A stretch of 64,000 nt of DNA, taken from NCBI GenBank assembly GCA_963580455.1, contig OY756969.1, forward strand, positions 24,710,760-24,774,759, read 5' to 3'. The stretch is from Euonymus europaeus (taxonomy: Eukaryota > Streptophyta > Magnoliopsida > Celastrales > Celastraceae). This document shows positions 39,431 through 50,429 of this stretch, piece by piece. The translations under genes were made by a program, and so were the position numbers. Each line of letters begins with the position of its first letter. Position 1 is the first letter of the stretch. The notes beneath the pieces are model-generated. The model did no database searches, was not told where the DNA came from, and saw nothing but the letters and a program-made list of their open reading frames with translations.

Positions 39431-42400
39431 CAAAATCCGAAATGCCAGGATTGTTGAGCTCGAAAAGTAGTGCGAAATCAATCTAAAAATTACCGAATTC
39501 AGAAGTCGGAGTCAAAGGATATTCAGAAAACCGTTTAAGTAAAGAAACCACATTTCGCGGCTAAATAGGTGAATCGAGACCTACTAGCCACGAGTTCTGA
39601 AATCAAAATCCGAAATGGAAGGATGGTAGAGCTCGAAAAGTAGTGTGAAATCAAGCTAAAAATCACCGAATTCAGAACTCGTAGTCAAAGGATATTCATA
39701 AAATCGTTTACGTAAAGAAACCACATTTCACGGCTAACTAGGTGAAACGAGACCTGCTTGCCACGAGTTCTAAAATCGAAATCCGAAAACCCAGGATTGT
39801 AGAGCTTGAAAAGTAGTGTGAAATCAAGCTAAAAATCACCGAATTCAGAACTCGGAGTCAACGGATATTCATAAAACGGTTTACGTAAAGAAACCACATT
39901 TCGCGGCTAATTAGGTGAAACGAGACCAACTATCCACGAGTTCTGAAATCAAAATCCGAAACACCAGGATTGTAGAGCTCAAAAAGTAGTATGAAATCAA
40001 GCTAAAAATCACCGAATTCAAAACTCGGAGTCAACGGATATTCATAAAACTGTTTACGTAAAGAAACCACATTTCGCGGCTAAATAGGTGAAACGAGACC
40101 AACTATCCACTAGTTCTGAAATCAAAATCCGATACGCGAGGATTGTAGAGCTCGAAAAGTAGTGTGAAATCAAGCTAAAAATCACTGAATTCAGAACTCG
40201 TAGTCAAAGGATATTCAGAAAACCGTTTAAGTAAAGAAACCACATTTCGCGGCTAAATAGGTGAATCGAGACCTACTAGCCACGAGTTCTGAAATCAAAA
40301 TCCGAAACGCCAGGATTGTAGAGCTCGAAAAGTAGTGTGAAATCAAGCTAAAAATCACCGAATTCAGAACTCGGAGTCACCGGATATTCATAAAACCGTT
40401 TACGTAAAGAAACTACATTTCGCGGCTAACTAGGTGAAATGAGACCTGCTTGCCAGGAGTTCTAAAATCGAAATCCGAAAACCCAGGATTGTAGAGCTTG
40501 AAAAGTAGTGTGAAATCAAGCTAAAAATCACCGAATTCAGAACTCGGAGTCAACGGATATTCATAAAACGGTTTACGTAAAGAAATCACATTTCGCGGCT
40601 AATTAGGTGAAACGAGACCAACTATCCACGAGTTCTGAAATCAAAATCCGAAATGCCAGGATTGTAGAGCTCAAAAAGTAGTATGAAATCAAGCTAAAAA
40701 TCACCGAATTCAAAACTCGGAGTCAACGGATATTCATAAAACTGTTTACGTAAAGAAACCACATTTCGCGGCTAAATAGGTGAAACGAGACCAACTATCC
40801 ACGAGTTCTGAAATCAAAATCCGAAACGCGAGGATTGTAGAGCTCGAAAAGTAGTGTGAAATCAAGCTAAAAATCACTGAATTCAGAACTCGTAGTCAAC
40901 GGATATTCATAAAACCGTTTACGTAGAGAAACCACATTTCGCGGCAAACTAGGTGAAACAAGACCTACTAGCCACGAGTTCTGAAATCAAAATCCGAAAA
41001 GCCAGGATTGTTGAGCTCGAAAAGTAGTGCGAAATCAAGCTAAAAATCACCGAATTCAGAACTCGGAGTCAACGGATATTCAGAAAACCGTTTACGTAAA
41101 GAAACCACATTTCGCGGCTAAATAGGTGAATCGAGACCTGCTAGCCACGAGTTCTGAAATCAAAATCCGAAAGGCCAGGATGGTAGAGCTCCAAAAGTAG
41201 TGTGAAATCAAGCTAAAAATCACCGAATTCAGAACTCGTAGTCAAAGGATATTCATAAAATCGTTTACGTAAAGAAACCACATTTCGCGGCTAACTAGGT
41301 GAAACGAGACCTACTAGCCACGAGTTCTGAAATCAAAATCCGAAAGGCCAGGATCGTAGAGCTCAAAAAGTAGTGTGAAATCAAGCTAAAAATCACCGAA
41401 TTCAGAACTCGTAGTCAAAGGATATTCATAAAATCGGTTACGTAAAGAAACCACATTTCGCGGCTAACTAGGTGAAACGAGACCTACTAGCCACGAGTTC
41501 TGAAATCAAAATCCGAAACCCCAGGATTGTAGAGCTCGAAAAGTAGTGTGAAATCATGCTAAAAATCACCGAATTCAGAACTCGGAGTCAACGGATATTC
41601 ATAAAACCGTTTACGTAAAGAAACCACATTTCGCGGCTAACTAGGTGAAACGAGACCTGCTAGCCACGAGTTATGAAATCGAAATCCGAAAACCCAGGAT
41701 TGTAGAGCTCGAAAAGTAGTGTGAAATCAAGCTAAAAATCACCGAATTCAGAACTCGGAGTCAACAGATATTCATAAAACCGTTTACGTAAAGAAACCAC
41801 ATTTCGCGGCTAATTAGGTGAAACGAGACCAACTATCCACGAGTTCTGAAATCAAAATCCGAAATTCCAGGATCGTAGAGCTCGAAAAGTAGTGTGAAAT
41901 CATGCTAAAAATCACCGAATTCAGAACTCGGAGTCAACGGATATTCATAAAACCGTTTACGTAAAGAAACCACATTTCGCGGCTAACTAGGTGAAACGAG
42001 ACCTGCTATCCACGAGTTATGAAATCAAAATCCGAAAACCCAGGATTGTAGAGCTCGAAAAGTAGTGTGAAATCAAGCTAAAAATCACGGAATTCAGAAC
42101 TCGGAGTCACCGGATATTCATAAAACCGTTTACGTAAAGAAACTACATTTTGCGGCTAACTAGGTGAAATGAGACCTGCTAGCCACGAGTTCTAAAATCA
42201 AAATCCGAAAAACCAGGATTGTAGAGCTCGAAAAGTAGTGTGAAATCAAGCTAAAAATCACCGAATTCAGAACTCGGAGTCAACGGATATTCATAAAACG
42301 GTTTACGTAAAGAAACCACATTTCGCGGCTAATTAGGTGAAACGAGACCAACTATCCACGAGTTCTGAAATCAAAATCCGAAACGCCAGGATTGTAGAGC

Positions 42401-43726
42401 TCAAAAATTCGTGTGAAATCAAGCTAAAAATCACCGAATTCAGAACTCGGAGTCAACGGATATTCATAAAACCGTTTACGTAAAGAAACCACATTTTGCG
42501 GCAAACTAGGTGAAACGAGACCTGCTAGCCACGAGTTCTGAAATCAAAATCCGAAAGGCCAGGATCGTAGAGCTCGAAAAGTAGTGTGAAATCAAGCTAA
42601 AAATCACCGAATTCAGAACTCGTAGTCAAAGGATATTCATAAAATCGTTTACGTAAAGAAACCACATTTCGCGGCTAACTAGGTGAAACGAGACCTACTA
42701 GCCACGAGTTCTGAAATCAAAATCCGAATGGCCAGGATCGTAGAGCTCGAAAAGTAGTGTGAAATCAAGCTAAAAATCACCGAATTCAGAACTCGTAGTC
42801 AAAGGATATTCATAAAATCGGTTACGTAAAGAAACCACATTTCGCGGCTAACTAGGTGAAACGAGACCTACTAGCCACGAGTTCTGAAATCAAAATCCGA
42901 AACGCCAGGATTGTAGAGCTCGAAAAGTAGTGTGAAATCATGCTAAAAATCACCGAATTCAGAACTCGGAGTCAACGGATATTCATAAAACCGTTTACGT
43001 AAAGAAACCACATTTCGCGGCTAACTAGGTGAAACGAGACCTGCTAGCCACGAGTTATGAAATCAAAATCCGAAAACCCAGGATTGTAGAGCTCGAAAAG
43101 TAGTGTGAAATCAAGCTAAAAATCACCGAATTCAGAACTCGGAGTCACCGGATATTCATAAAACCGTTTACGTAAAGAAACTACATTTTGCGGCTAACTA
43201 GGTGAAATGAGACCTGCTAGCCACGAGTTCTAAAATCGAAATCCGAAAAAGCAGGATTGTAGAGCTCGAAAAGTAGTGTGAAATCAAGCTAAAAATCACC
43301 GAATTCAGAACTCGGAGTCAACGGATATTCATAAAACGGTTTACGTAAAGAAACCACATTTCGCGGCTAATTAGGTGAAACGAGACCAACTATCCACGAT
43401 TTCTGAAATCAAAATCCGAAACGCCAGGATTGTAGAGCTCAAAAAGTAGTATGAAATCAAGCTAAAAATCACCGAATTCAAAACTCGGAGTCAACGGATA
43501 TTCATAAAACTGTTTACGTAAAGAAACCACATTTCGCGGCTAAATAGGTGAAACGAGACCAACTATCCACGAGTTCTGAAATCAAAATCCGAAACACGAG
43601 GATTGTAGAGCTCGAAAAGTAGTGTGAAATCAAGCTAAAAATCACCGAATTCAGAACTCGGAGTCAACGGATATTCATAAAACCGTTTACGTAGAGAAAA
43701 AACATTTCGCGGCAAACTAGGTGAAA
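39431..43726 (+). repeat. Segment with dispersed dimer family and cggttacg variants
   Basis: About 25 monomers. A recognisable dimer recurs: first unit with aaaacggtttacg, ctaattagg, accaactatcc and gtagtatgaaatc; second with aaaactgtttacg, ctaaatagg, accaactatcc and a gcgagg- or acgagg-type start. Copies begin near 39875, 40566 and 43333. Monomers with aaatcggttacg (near 41432 and 42817) and cattttgcggcaaac (near 42494) reappear at 46.8-47.2 kb. No non-satellite sequence is seen. Confidence 0.7.
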
Positions 43727-45390
43727 CAAGACCTACTAGCCACGAGTTCTGAAATCAAAATACGAAATGCCAGGATTGTAGAGCTCGAAAAGTAGTGTGA
43801 AATCAAGCTAAAAATCACCGAATTCAAAACTCGGAGTCAACGGATATTCATAAAACCGTTTACGTAAAGAAACCACATTTCGCGGCTAACTAGGTGAAAC
43901 GAGACCTGCTAGCCACGAGTTCTGAAATCGAAATCGGAAAACCCAAGATTGTAGAGCTCGAAAAGTAGTGTGAAATCAAGCTAAAAATCACCGAATTCAG
44001 AACTCGGAGTCAACGGATATTCATAAAACTGTTTACGTAAAGAAACCACATTTCGCGGCTAACTAGGTGAAACGAGACCTACTAGCCACGAGTTCTGAAA
44101 GCAAAATCCGAAAACCCAGGATTGTAGAGCTCGAAAAGTAGTGTGAAATCAAGCTAAAAATCACCGAATTCAGAACTCGGAGTCAACGGATATTCATAAA
44201 ACAGTTTACGTAAAGAAACCACATTTCGCGGCTAACTAGGTGAAACGAGACCTACTAGCCACGAGTTCTGAAATAAAAATCCGAAACGCCAGGATTGTAG
44301 AGCTCGAAAAGTAGTGTGAAATCAAGCTAAAAATCACCGAATTCAGAACTCGGAGTCAACGGATATTCATAAAACCGTTTACGTAAAGAAACCACATTTC
44401 GCGGCTAACTAGGTGAAACGAGACCTGCTAGCCACGAGTTCTGAAATCGAAATCGGAAAACCCAAGATTGTAGAGCTCGAAAAGTAGTGTGAAATCAAGC
44501 TAAAAATCACCGAATTCAGAACTCGGAGTCAACGGATATTCATAAAACTGTTTACGTAAAGAAACCACATTTCGCGGCTAAATAGGTGAAACGAGACCTA
44601 CTAGCCACGAGTTCTGAAATCAAAATCCGAAAACCCAGGATTGTAGAGCTCGAAAAGTAGTGTGAAATCAAGCTAAAAATCACCGAATTCAGAACTCGGA
44701 GTGAACGGATATTCATAAAACCGTTTACGTAAAGAAACCACATTTCGCGGCTAACTAGGTGAAATGAGACCTACTAGCCACGAGTTCTGAAATAAAAATC
44801 CGAAAAGCCAGGATTGTAGAGCTCGAAAAGTAGTGTGAAATCAAGCTAAAAATCACCGAATTCAGAACTCGGAGTCAAAGGATATTCATAAAACCGTTTA
44901 CGTAAAGAAACCACATTTCGCGGCTAACTAGGTGAAACGATACCTACTAGCCACGAGTTCTGAAATCAAAATCCGAAACGCCAGGATTGTAGAGCTCTAA
45001 AAGTAGTGTGAAATCAAGCTAAAAATCACCGAATTCAGAACTCGGAGTCAACGGATATTCATAAAACCGTTTACGTAAAGAAACCACTTTTCGCGGCTAA
45101 ATAGGTGAAACGAGACCAACTAGCCACGAGTTCTGAAATCAAAATCCGAAACGCCAGGATTGTAGAGCTCGAAAAGTAGTGTGAAATCAAGCTAAAAATC
45201 ACCGAATTCAGAACTCGGAGTCAACGGATATTCATAAAACCGTTTACGTAAAGAAACCACATTTCGCGGCTAACTAGGTGAAACGAGACCTACTAGCCAC
45301 GAGTTCTGAAATAAAAATCCGAAATGCCAGGATTGTAGAGCTCGAAAAGTAGTGTGAAATCAAGCTAAAAATCACCGAATTCAGAACTCG
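43727..45390 (+). repeat. Third, partial copy of the 17-monomer block
   Basis: Matches 24005-25668 at an offset of 19,722 bases (114 x 173) and copy two at 16,781 (97 x 173). The identical open-frame stretch at 44552-44743 lies inside it. It has gaaacaag like copy one, not gaaagaag like copy two. Private changes are gcaaaatcc for tcaaaatcc (near 44101) and aaaacagttt for aaaaccgttt (near 44203). The match starts just after ggcaaactag and stops near 45390, where tagtcaaagg replaces gagtcaacgg. About 9.6 monomers have thus been placed roughly 17-20 kb from the tandem pair. Confidence 0.85.
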
Positions 45391-47290
45391 TAGTCAAAGG
45401 ATATTCATAAAATCGTTTACGTAAAGAAACCACATTTCGCGGCTAACTAGGTGAAACGAGACCTACTAGCCACGAGTTCTGAAATCAAAATCCAAAACTC
45501 CGGGATTGTAGAGCTCGAAAAGTAGTGTGAAATCAAGCTAAAAATCACCGAATTCAGAACTCGGAGTCAACGGATATTCATAAAACCGTTTACGTAAAGA
45601 AACCACATTTTGCGGCAAACTAGGTGAAACGAGACCTGTTAGCCACGAGTTCTGAAATCAAAATCCAAAAATCCAGGATTGTAGAGCTCGAAAAGTAGTG
45701 TGAAATCAAGCTAAAAATCACCGAATTCAGAACTCGGAGTCAACGAATATTCATAAAACCGTTTACGTAAAGAAACCACATTTCGCGGCTAACTAGGTGA
45801 AACGAGACCTACTAGCCACGAGTTCTGAAATCAAAATCCGAAACGCCAGGATTGTAGAGCTCGAAAAGTAGTGTGAAATCAAGCTAAAAATCACCGAATT
45901 CAGAAATCGTAGTCAACGGATATTCATAAAACCGTTTACGTAAAGAAACCACATTTTGCGGCTAACTAGGTGAAACGAGACCTGCTAGCCACGAGTTCTG
46001 AAATCGAAATCCGAAAACCCAGGATTGTAGAGCTCGAAAAGTAGTGTGAAATCAAGCTAAAAATCACCGAATTCAGAACTCGTAGTCAACGGATATTCAT
46101 AAAACCGTTTACGTAAAGAAACAACATTTCGCGGCTAAATAGGTGAATCGAGACCTACTAGCCACGAGTTCTGAAATCAAAATCCGAAATTCCAGGATTG
46201 TTGAGCTCGAAAAGTAGTGCGAAATCAATCTAAAAATCACCGAATTCAGAACTCGGAGTCAACGGATATTCAGAAAACCGTTTAAGTAAAGAAATCACAT
46301 TTCGCGGCTAAATAGGTGAATCGAGACCTACTAGCCACGAGTTCTGAAATCAAAATCCGAAATGCAAGGATGGTAGAGCTCGAAAAGTAGTGTGAAATCA
46401 AGCTAAAAATCACCGAATTCAGAACTCGTAGTCAACGGATATTCATAAAACCGTTTACGTAAAGAAACCACATTTCGCGGCTAACTAGGTGAAACGAGAC
46501 CTGCTAGCCATGAGTTCTGAAATCGAAATCCGAAAACCCAGGATTGTAGAGCTCGAAAAGTAGTGTCAAATCAAGCTAAAAATCACCGAATTCAGAACTC
46601 GTAGTCAACGGATATTCATAAAACCGTTTACGTAAAGAAACCACATTTCGCGGCTAAATAGGTGAATCGAGACCTACTAGCCACGAGTTCTGAAATCAAA
46701 ATCCGAAATGCCAGGATGGTTGAGCTCGAAAAGTAGTGCGAAATCAATCTAAAAATCACCGAATTCAGAACTCGGAGTCAACGGATATTCATAAAACTGT
46801 TTACGTAAAGAAACCACATTTTGCGGCAAACTAGGTGAAACGAGACCTGCTAGCCACGAGTTCTGAAATCAAAATCCGAAAGGCCAGGATCGTAGAGCTC
46901 GAAAAGTAGTGTGAAATCAAGCTAAAAATCACCGAATTCAGAACTCGTAGTCAAAGGATATTCATAAAATCGTTTACGTAAAGAAACCACATTTCGCGGC
47001 TAACTAGGTGAAACGAGACCTACTAGCCACGAGTTCTGAAATCAAAATCCGAAAGGCTAGGATCGTAGAGCTCGAAAAGTAGTGTGAAATCAAGCTAAAA
47101 ATCACCGAATTCAGAACTCGTAGTCAAAGGATATTCATAAAATCGGTTACGTAAAGAAACCACATTTCGCGGCTAAATAGGTGAAACGAGACCTACTAGC
47201 CACGAGTTCTGAAATCAAAATCCGAAAAACCAGGATTGTAGAGCTCGAAAAGTAGTGTGAAATCATGCTAAAAATCACCGAATTCAGAAC
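45391..47290 (+). repeat. Segment partly repeating 42.4-43.0 kb
   Basis: From about 46765 the sequence follows 42440 onward at 4,325 bases (25 x 173): cattttgcggcaaac at 42494 and 46819, then aaaggccaggatcg and aaatcggttacg. After about 47290 the correspondence continues at 3,979 bases (23 x 173), so two monomers present near 43.0-43.3 kb are missing here. The part before 46765 is ordinary satellite, with cgtagtcaacgg frequent. Confidence 0.7.
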
Positions 47291-48015
47291 TCGGAGTCAA
47301 CGGATATTCATAAAACGGTTTACGTAAAGAAACCACATTTCGCGGCTAATTAGGTGAAACGAGACCAACTATCCACGAGTTCTGAAATCAAAATCCGAAA
47401 CGCCAGGATTGTAGAGCTCAAAAAGTAGTATGAAATCAAGCTAAAAATCACCGAATTCAAAACTCGGAGTCAACAGATATTCATAAAACTGTTTACGTAA
47501 AGAAACCACATTTCGCGGCTAAATAGGTGAAACGAGACCAACTATCCACGAGTTCTGAAATTAAAATCCGAAACGCGAGGATTGTAGAGCTCGAAAAGTA
47601 GTGTGAAATCAAGCTAAAAATCACCGAATTCAGAACTCGGAGTCAACGGATATTCATAAAACGGTTTACGTAAAGAAACCACATTTCGCGGCTAATTAGG
47701 TGAAACGAGACCAACTATCCACGAGTTCTGAAATCAAAATCCGAAACGCCAGGATTGTAGAGCTCAAAAAGTAGTATGAAATCAAGCTAAAAATCACCGA
47801 ATTCAAAACTCGGAGTCAACGGATATTCATAAAACTGTTTACGTAAAGAAACCACATTTCGCGGCTAAATAGGTGAAACGAGACCAACTATCCACGAGTT
47901 CTGAAATCAAAATCCGAAACGCGAGGATTGTAGAGCTCGAAAAGTAGTGTGAAATCAAGCTAAAAATCACTGAATTCAGAACTCGGAGTCAACGGATATT
48001 CATAAAACCGTTTAC
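47291..48015 (+). repeat. Dimer tandem (346 bp) abutting the inversion
   Basis: The dimer with aaaacggtttacg, ctaattagg and accaactatcc starts at 47312 and again at 47658, exactly 346 bases later. The second copy is cut off by the orientation switch, ending in tttac at 48015. The two copies differ at few sites, for example caacagatatt against caacggatatt and aaattaaaatcc against aaatcaaaatcc. It is the same dimer family as at 39875, 40566 and 43333. Confidence 0.8.
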
Positions 48016-48060
48016 CTAGTTAGTCGCGAAATGTGGTTTCTTTACGTAAACGGTTTTATG
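48001..48060. other. Satellite orientation-switch junction
   Basis: Forward monomers run to 48015 (cataaaaccgtttac). From 48016 the sequence reads ctagttagtcgcg, which is reverse-orientation monomer. The bases ac at 48014-48015 fit either side, so the breakpoint has about 2 bp of shared sequence. The 15-base arms 48001-48015 and 48046-48060 are perfectly complementary around a 30-base spacer (48016-48045), and complementarity continues outward with scattered mismatches because whole monomers face each other. The break falls inside the palindrome tttacgtaaa of the last forward monomer. It could be a real inversion or an assembly join; the sequence alone cannot decide. Confidence 0.9.
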
Positions 48061-50429
48061 AATATCCGTTGACTACGAGTTCTGAATTCGGTGATTTTTA
48101 GCTTGATTTCACACTACTTTTCGAGCTCTACAATCCAGGGTTTTTGGATTTTGATTTCAGAACACGTGGCTAGTTGGTCTCGTTTCACCTAGTTAGCCGC
48201 GAAATGTGGTTTCTTTACGTAAACAGTTTTATGAATATCCGTTGACTCCGAGTTCTGAATTCGGTGATTTTTAGCTTGATTTCACTCTACTTTTTGAGCT
48301 CTACTATCCTGGTTTTTCGGATTTTGATTTCAGAACTCGTGGCTAGTAGGTTTCGTTTCACCTAGTTACCCGCGAAATGTGGTTTCTTTACGTAAACGGT
48401 TTTAAGAATATCCGTTGACTCCGAGTTCTGAATTCGGTGATTTTTAGCTTGATTTCACACTAATTTTCGAGCTCTACGATCCTGGAGTTTCGGATTTCGA
48501 TTTCAGAACTCGTGGCTAGTAGGTTTCGTTTCACCTAGTTACCCGCGAAATGTGGTTTCTTTACGTAAACGGTTTTAAGAATATCCGTTGACTCCGAGTT
48601 CTGAATTCGGTGATTTTTAGCTTGATTTCACACTAATTTTCGAGCTCTACGATCCTGGAGTTTCGGATTTCGATTTCAGAACTCGTGGCTAGTTGGTCTC
48701 ATTTCACCTAGTTAGTCGCGAAATGTGGTTTCTTTACGTAAACGGTTTTATGAATATCCGTTGACTCCGAGTTCTGAATTCGGTGATTTTTAGCTTGATT
48801 TCACACTACTTTTCGAGCTCTATGATCTTGGCATTTCGGATTTTGATTTCAGAACTCGTGGCTAGTTGGTATCGTTTCACCTAGTTAGCCGCAAAATGTG
48901 GTTTCTTTACGTAAACGGTTTTATGAATATCCGTTGACTCCGAGTTCTCAATTCGGTGATTTTTAGCTTGATTTCACACTACTTTTCGAGCTTTACAATC
49001 CTGGCATTTCGGATTTTGATTTCAGAACTCGTGGCTAGTAGGTCTCGTTTCACCTAGTCAGCCGCGAAATGTGGTTTCTTTATGTAAACGGTTTTATGAA
49101 TATCCATTAACTCTGAGTTCTGAATTCGGTGATTTTTAGCTTGATTTCACACTACTTTTCGAGCTCTACGATCCTGGAGTTTCGGATTTTGATTTCAGAA
49201 CTCGTGGCTAGTTGGTCTCGTTTCACCTAGTTAGCCGCGAAATGTGGTTTCTTTACGTAAACGGTTTTATGAATATCCGTTGACTCCGAGTTCTGAATTC
49301 GGTGATTTTTAGCTTGATTTCACTCTACTTTTCGAGCTCTACGATCCTGGCTTTTCGGATTTTGATTTCATAACTCGTGGCTAGTAGGTCTCGTTTCACC
49401 TAGTTAGCCGCGAAATGTGGTTTCTTTACGTAAACGGTTTTAAGAATATCCGTTGACTCCGAGTTCTGAATTCGGTGATTTTTAGCTTGATTTCACACTA
49501 CTTTTTGAGCTCTACGATCCTGGAGTTTCGGATTTTGATTTCAGAACTCGTGGCTAGTTGGTCTCGTTTCACCTAGTTAGCCGCGAAATGTCGTTTCTTT
49601 ACGTAAACGGTTTTATGAATATCCGTTGACTCCGAGTTCTGAATTCGGTGATTTTTAGCTTGATTTCACTCTACTTTTCGAGCTCTACGATCCTGGCTTT
49701 TCGGATTTTGATTTCATAACTCGTGGCTAGAAGGTCTCGTTTCACCTAGTTAGCCGCGAAATGTGGTTTCTTTACGTAAACGGTTTTAAGAATATCCGTT
49801 GACTCCGAGTTCTGAATTCGGTGATTTTTAGCTTGATTTCACACTACTTTTCGAGCTCTATGATCCTGGAGTTTCGGATTTTGATTTCAGAACTCGTGGC
49901 TAGTTGGTCTCGTTTCACCTAGTTAGTCGCGAAATGTGGTTTCTTTACGTAAACGGTTTTATGAATATCCGTTGACTCCGAGTTCTCAATTCGGTGATTT
50001 TTAGCTTGATTTCACACTACTTTTCGAGCTTTACAATCCTGACATTTCGGATTTTGATTTCAGAACTCGTGGCTAGTAGGTCTCGTTTCACCTAGTCAGC
50101 CGCGAAATATGGTTTCTTTATGTAAACGGTTTTATGAATATCCATTAACTCTGAGTTCTGAATTCGGTGATTTTTAGCTTGATTTCACACTACTTTTCGA
50201 GCTCTACGATCCTGGAGTTTCGGATTTTGATTTCAGAACTCGTGGCTAGTTGGTCTCGTTTCACCTAGTTAGCCGCGAAATGTGGTTTCTTTACGTAAAC
50301 AGTTTTATGAATATCCGTTGACTCCGAGTTCTGAATTCGGTGATTTTTAGCTTGATTTCACACTACTTTTCGAGCTCTACAATCCTGGAATTTCGGATTT
50401 TGATTTCAGAACTCGTGGCTAGTTGGTAT
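48016..50429 (-). repeat. Reverse satellite next to the junction, with short tandem duplications
   Basis: About 14 monomers. Two adjacent monomers at about 48347-48519 and 48520-48692 appear identical, sharing gtaggtttcg, agttacccgcg, ttttaagaatatcc and actaattttcg. A dimer is duplicated at 346 bases: cactctactt with cctggcttttcgg and atttcataactc at 49321 and 49667. A monomer series with tcagccgcg, tttatgtaaac and ccattaactctgag occurs near 49061 and 50097. No other sequence type is present. Confidence 0.75.

Larger units (their letters stand above)
1..48015 (+). repeat. 173-bp satellite array, forward arm (about 277.6 monomers)
   Basis: Continuous head-to-tail array of a 173-bp unit. The marker tccgaaa (or a one-base variant) starts at 1, 174, 347 and 520 and still falls in phase at 47913, giving 277 complete units plus a 103-base partial one, with a net loss of about 9 bases through single-base indels. 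Examples are agaaccac for agaaaccac near 1998-2015 and near 3740, aagccc for agacct near 9135, and an extra a near 7720. Nearly every monomer carries gaattc, most carry gagctc, and most carry the palindrome tttacgtaaa. I saw no interruption by a transposon or unique sequence. Unit length and uniformity fit centromeric or pericentromeric satellite; that role is inferred. The monomer is not one I recognise by name. Confidence 0.97.

Noticed and set aside
48016..48045. Spacer of the inversion as a mobile-element or target-site scar
   Set aside because: The 30 bases are ordinary reverse-orientation satellite; no terminal repeat, target duplication or foreign sequence is present.
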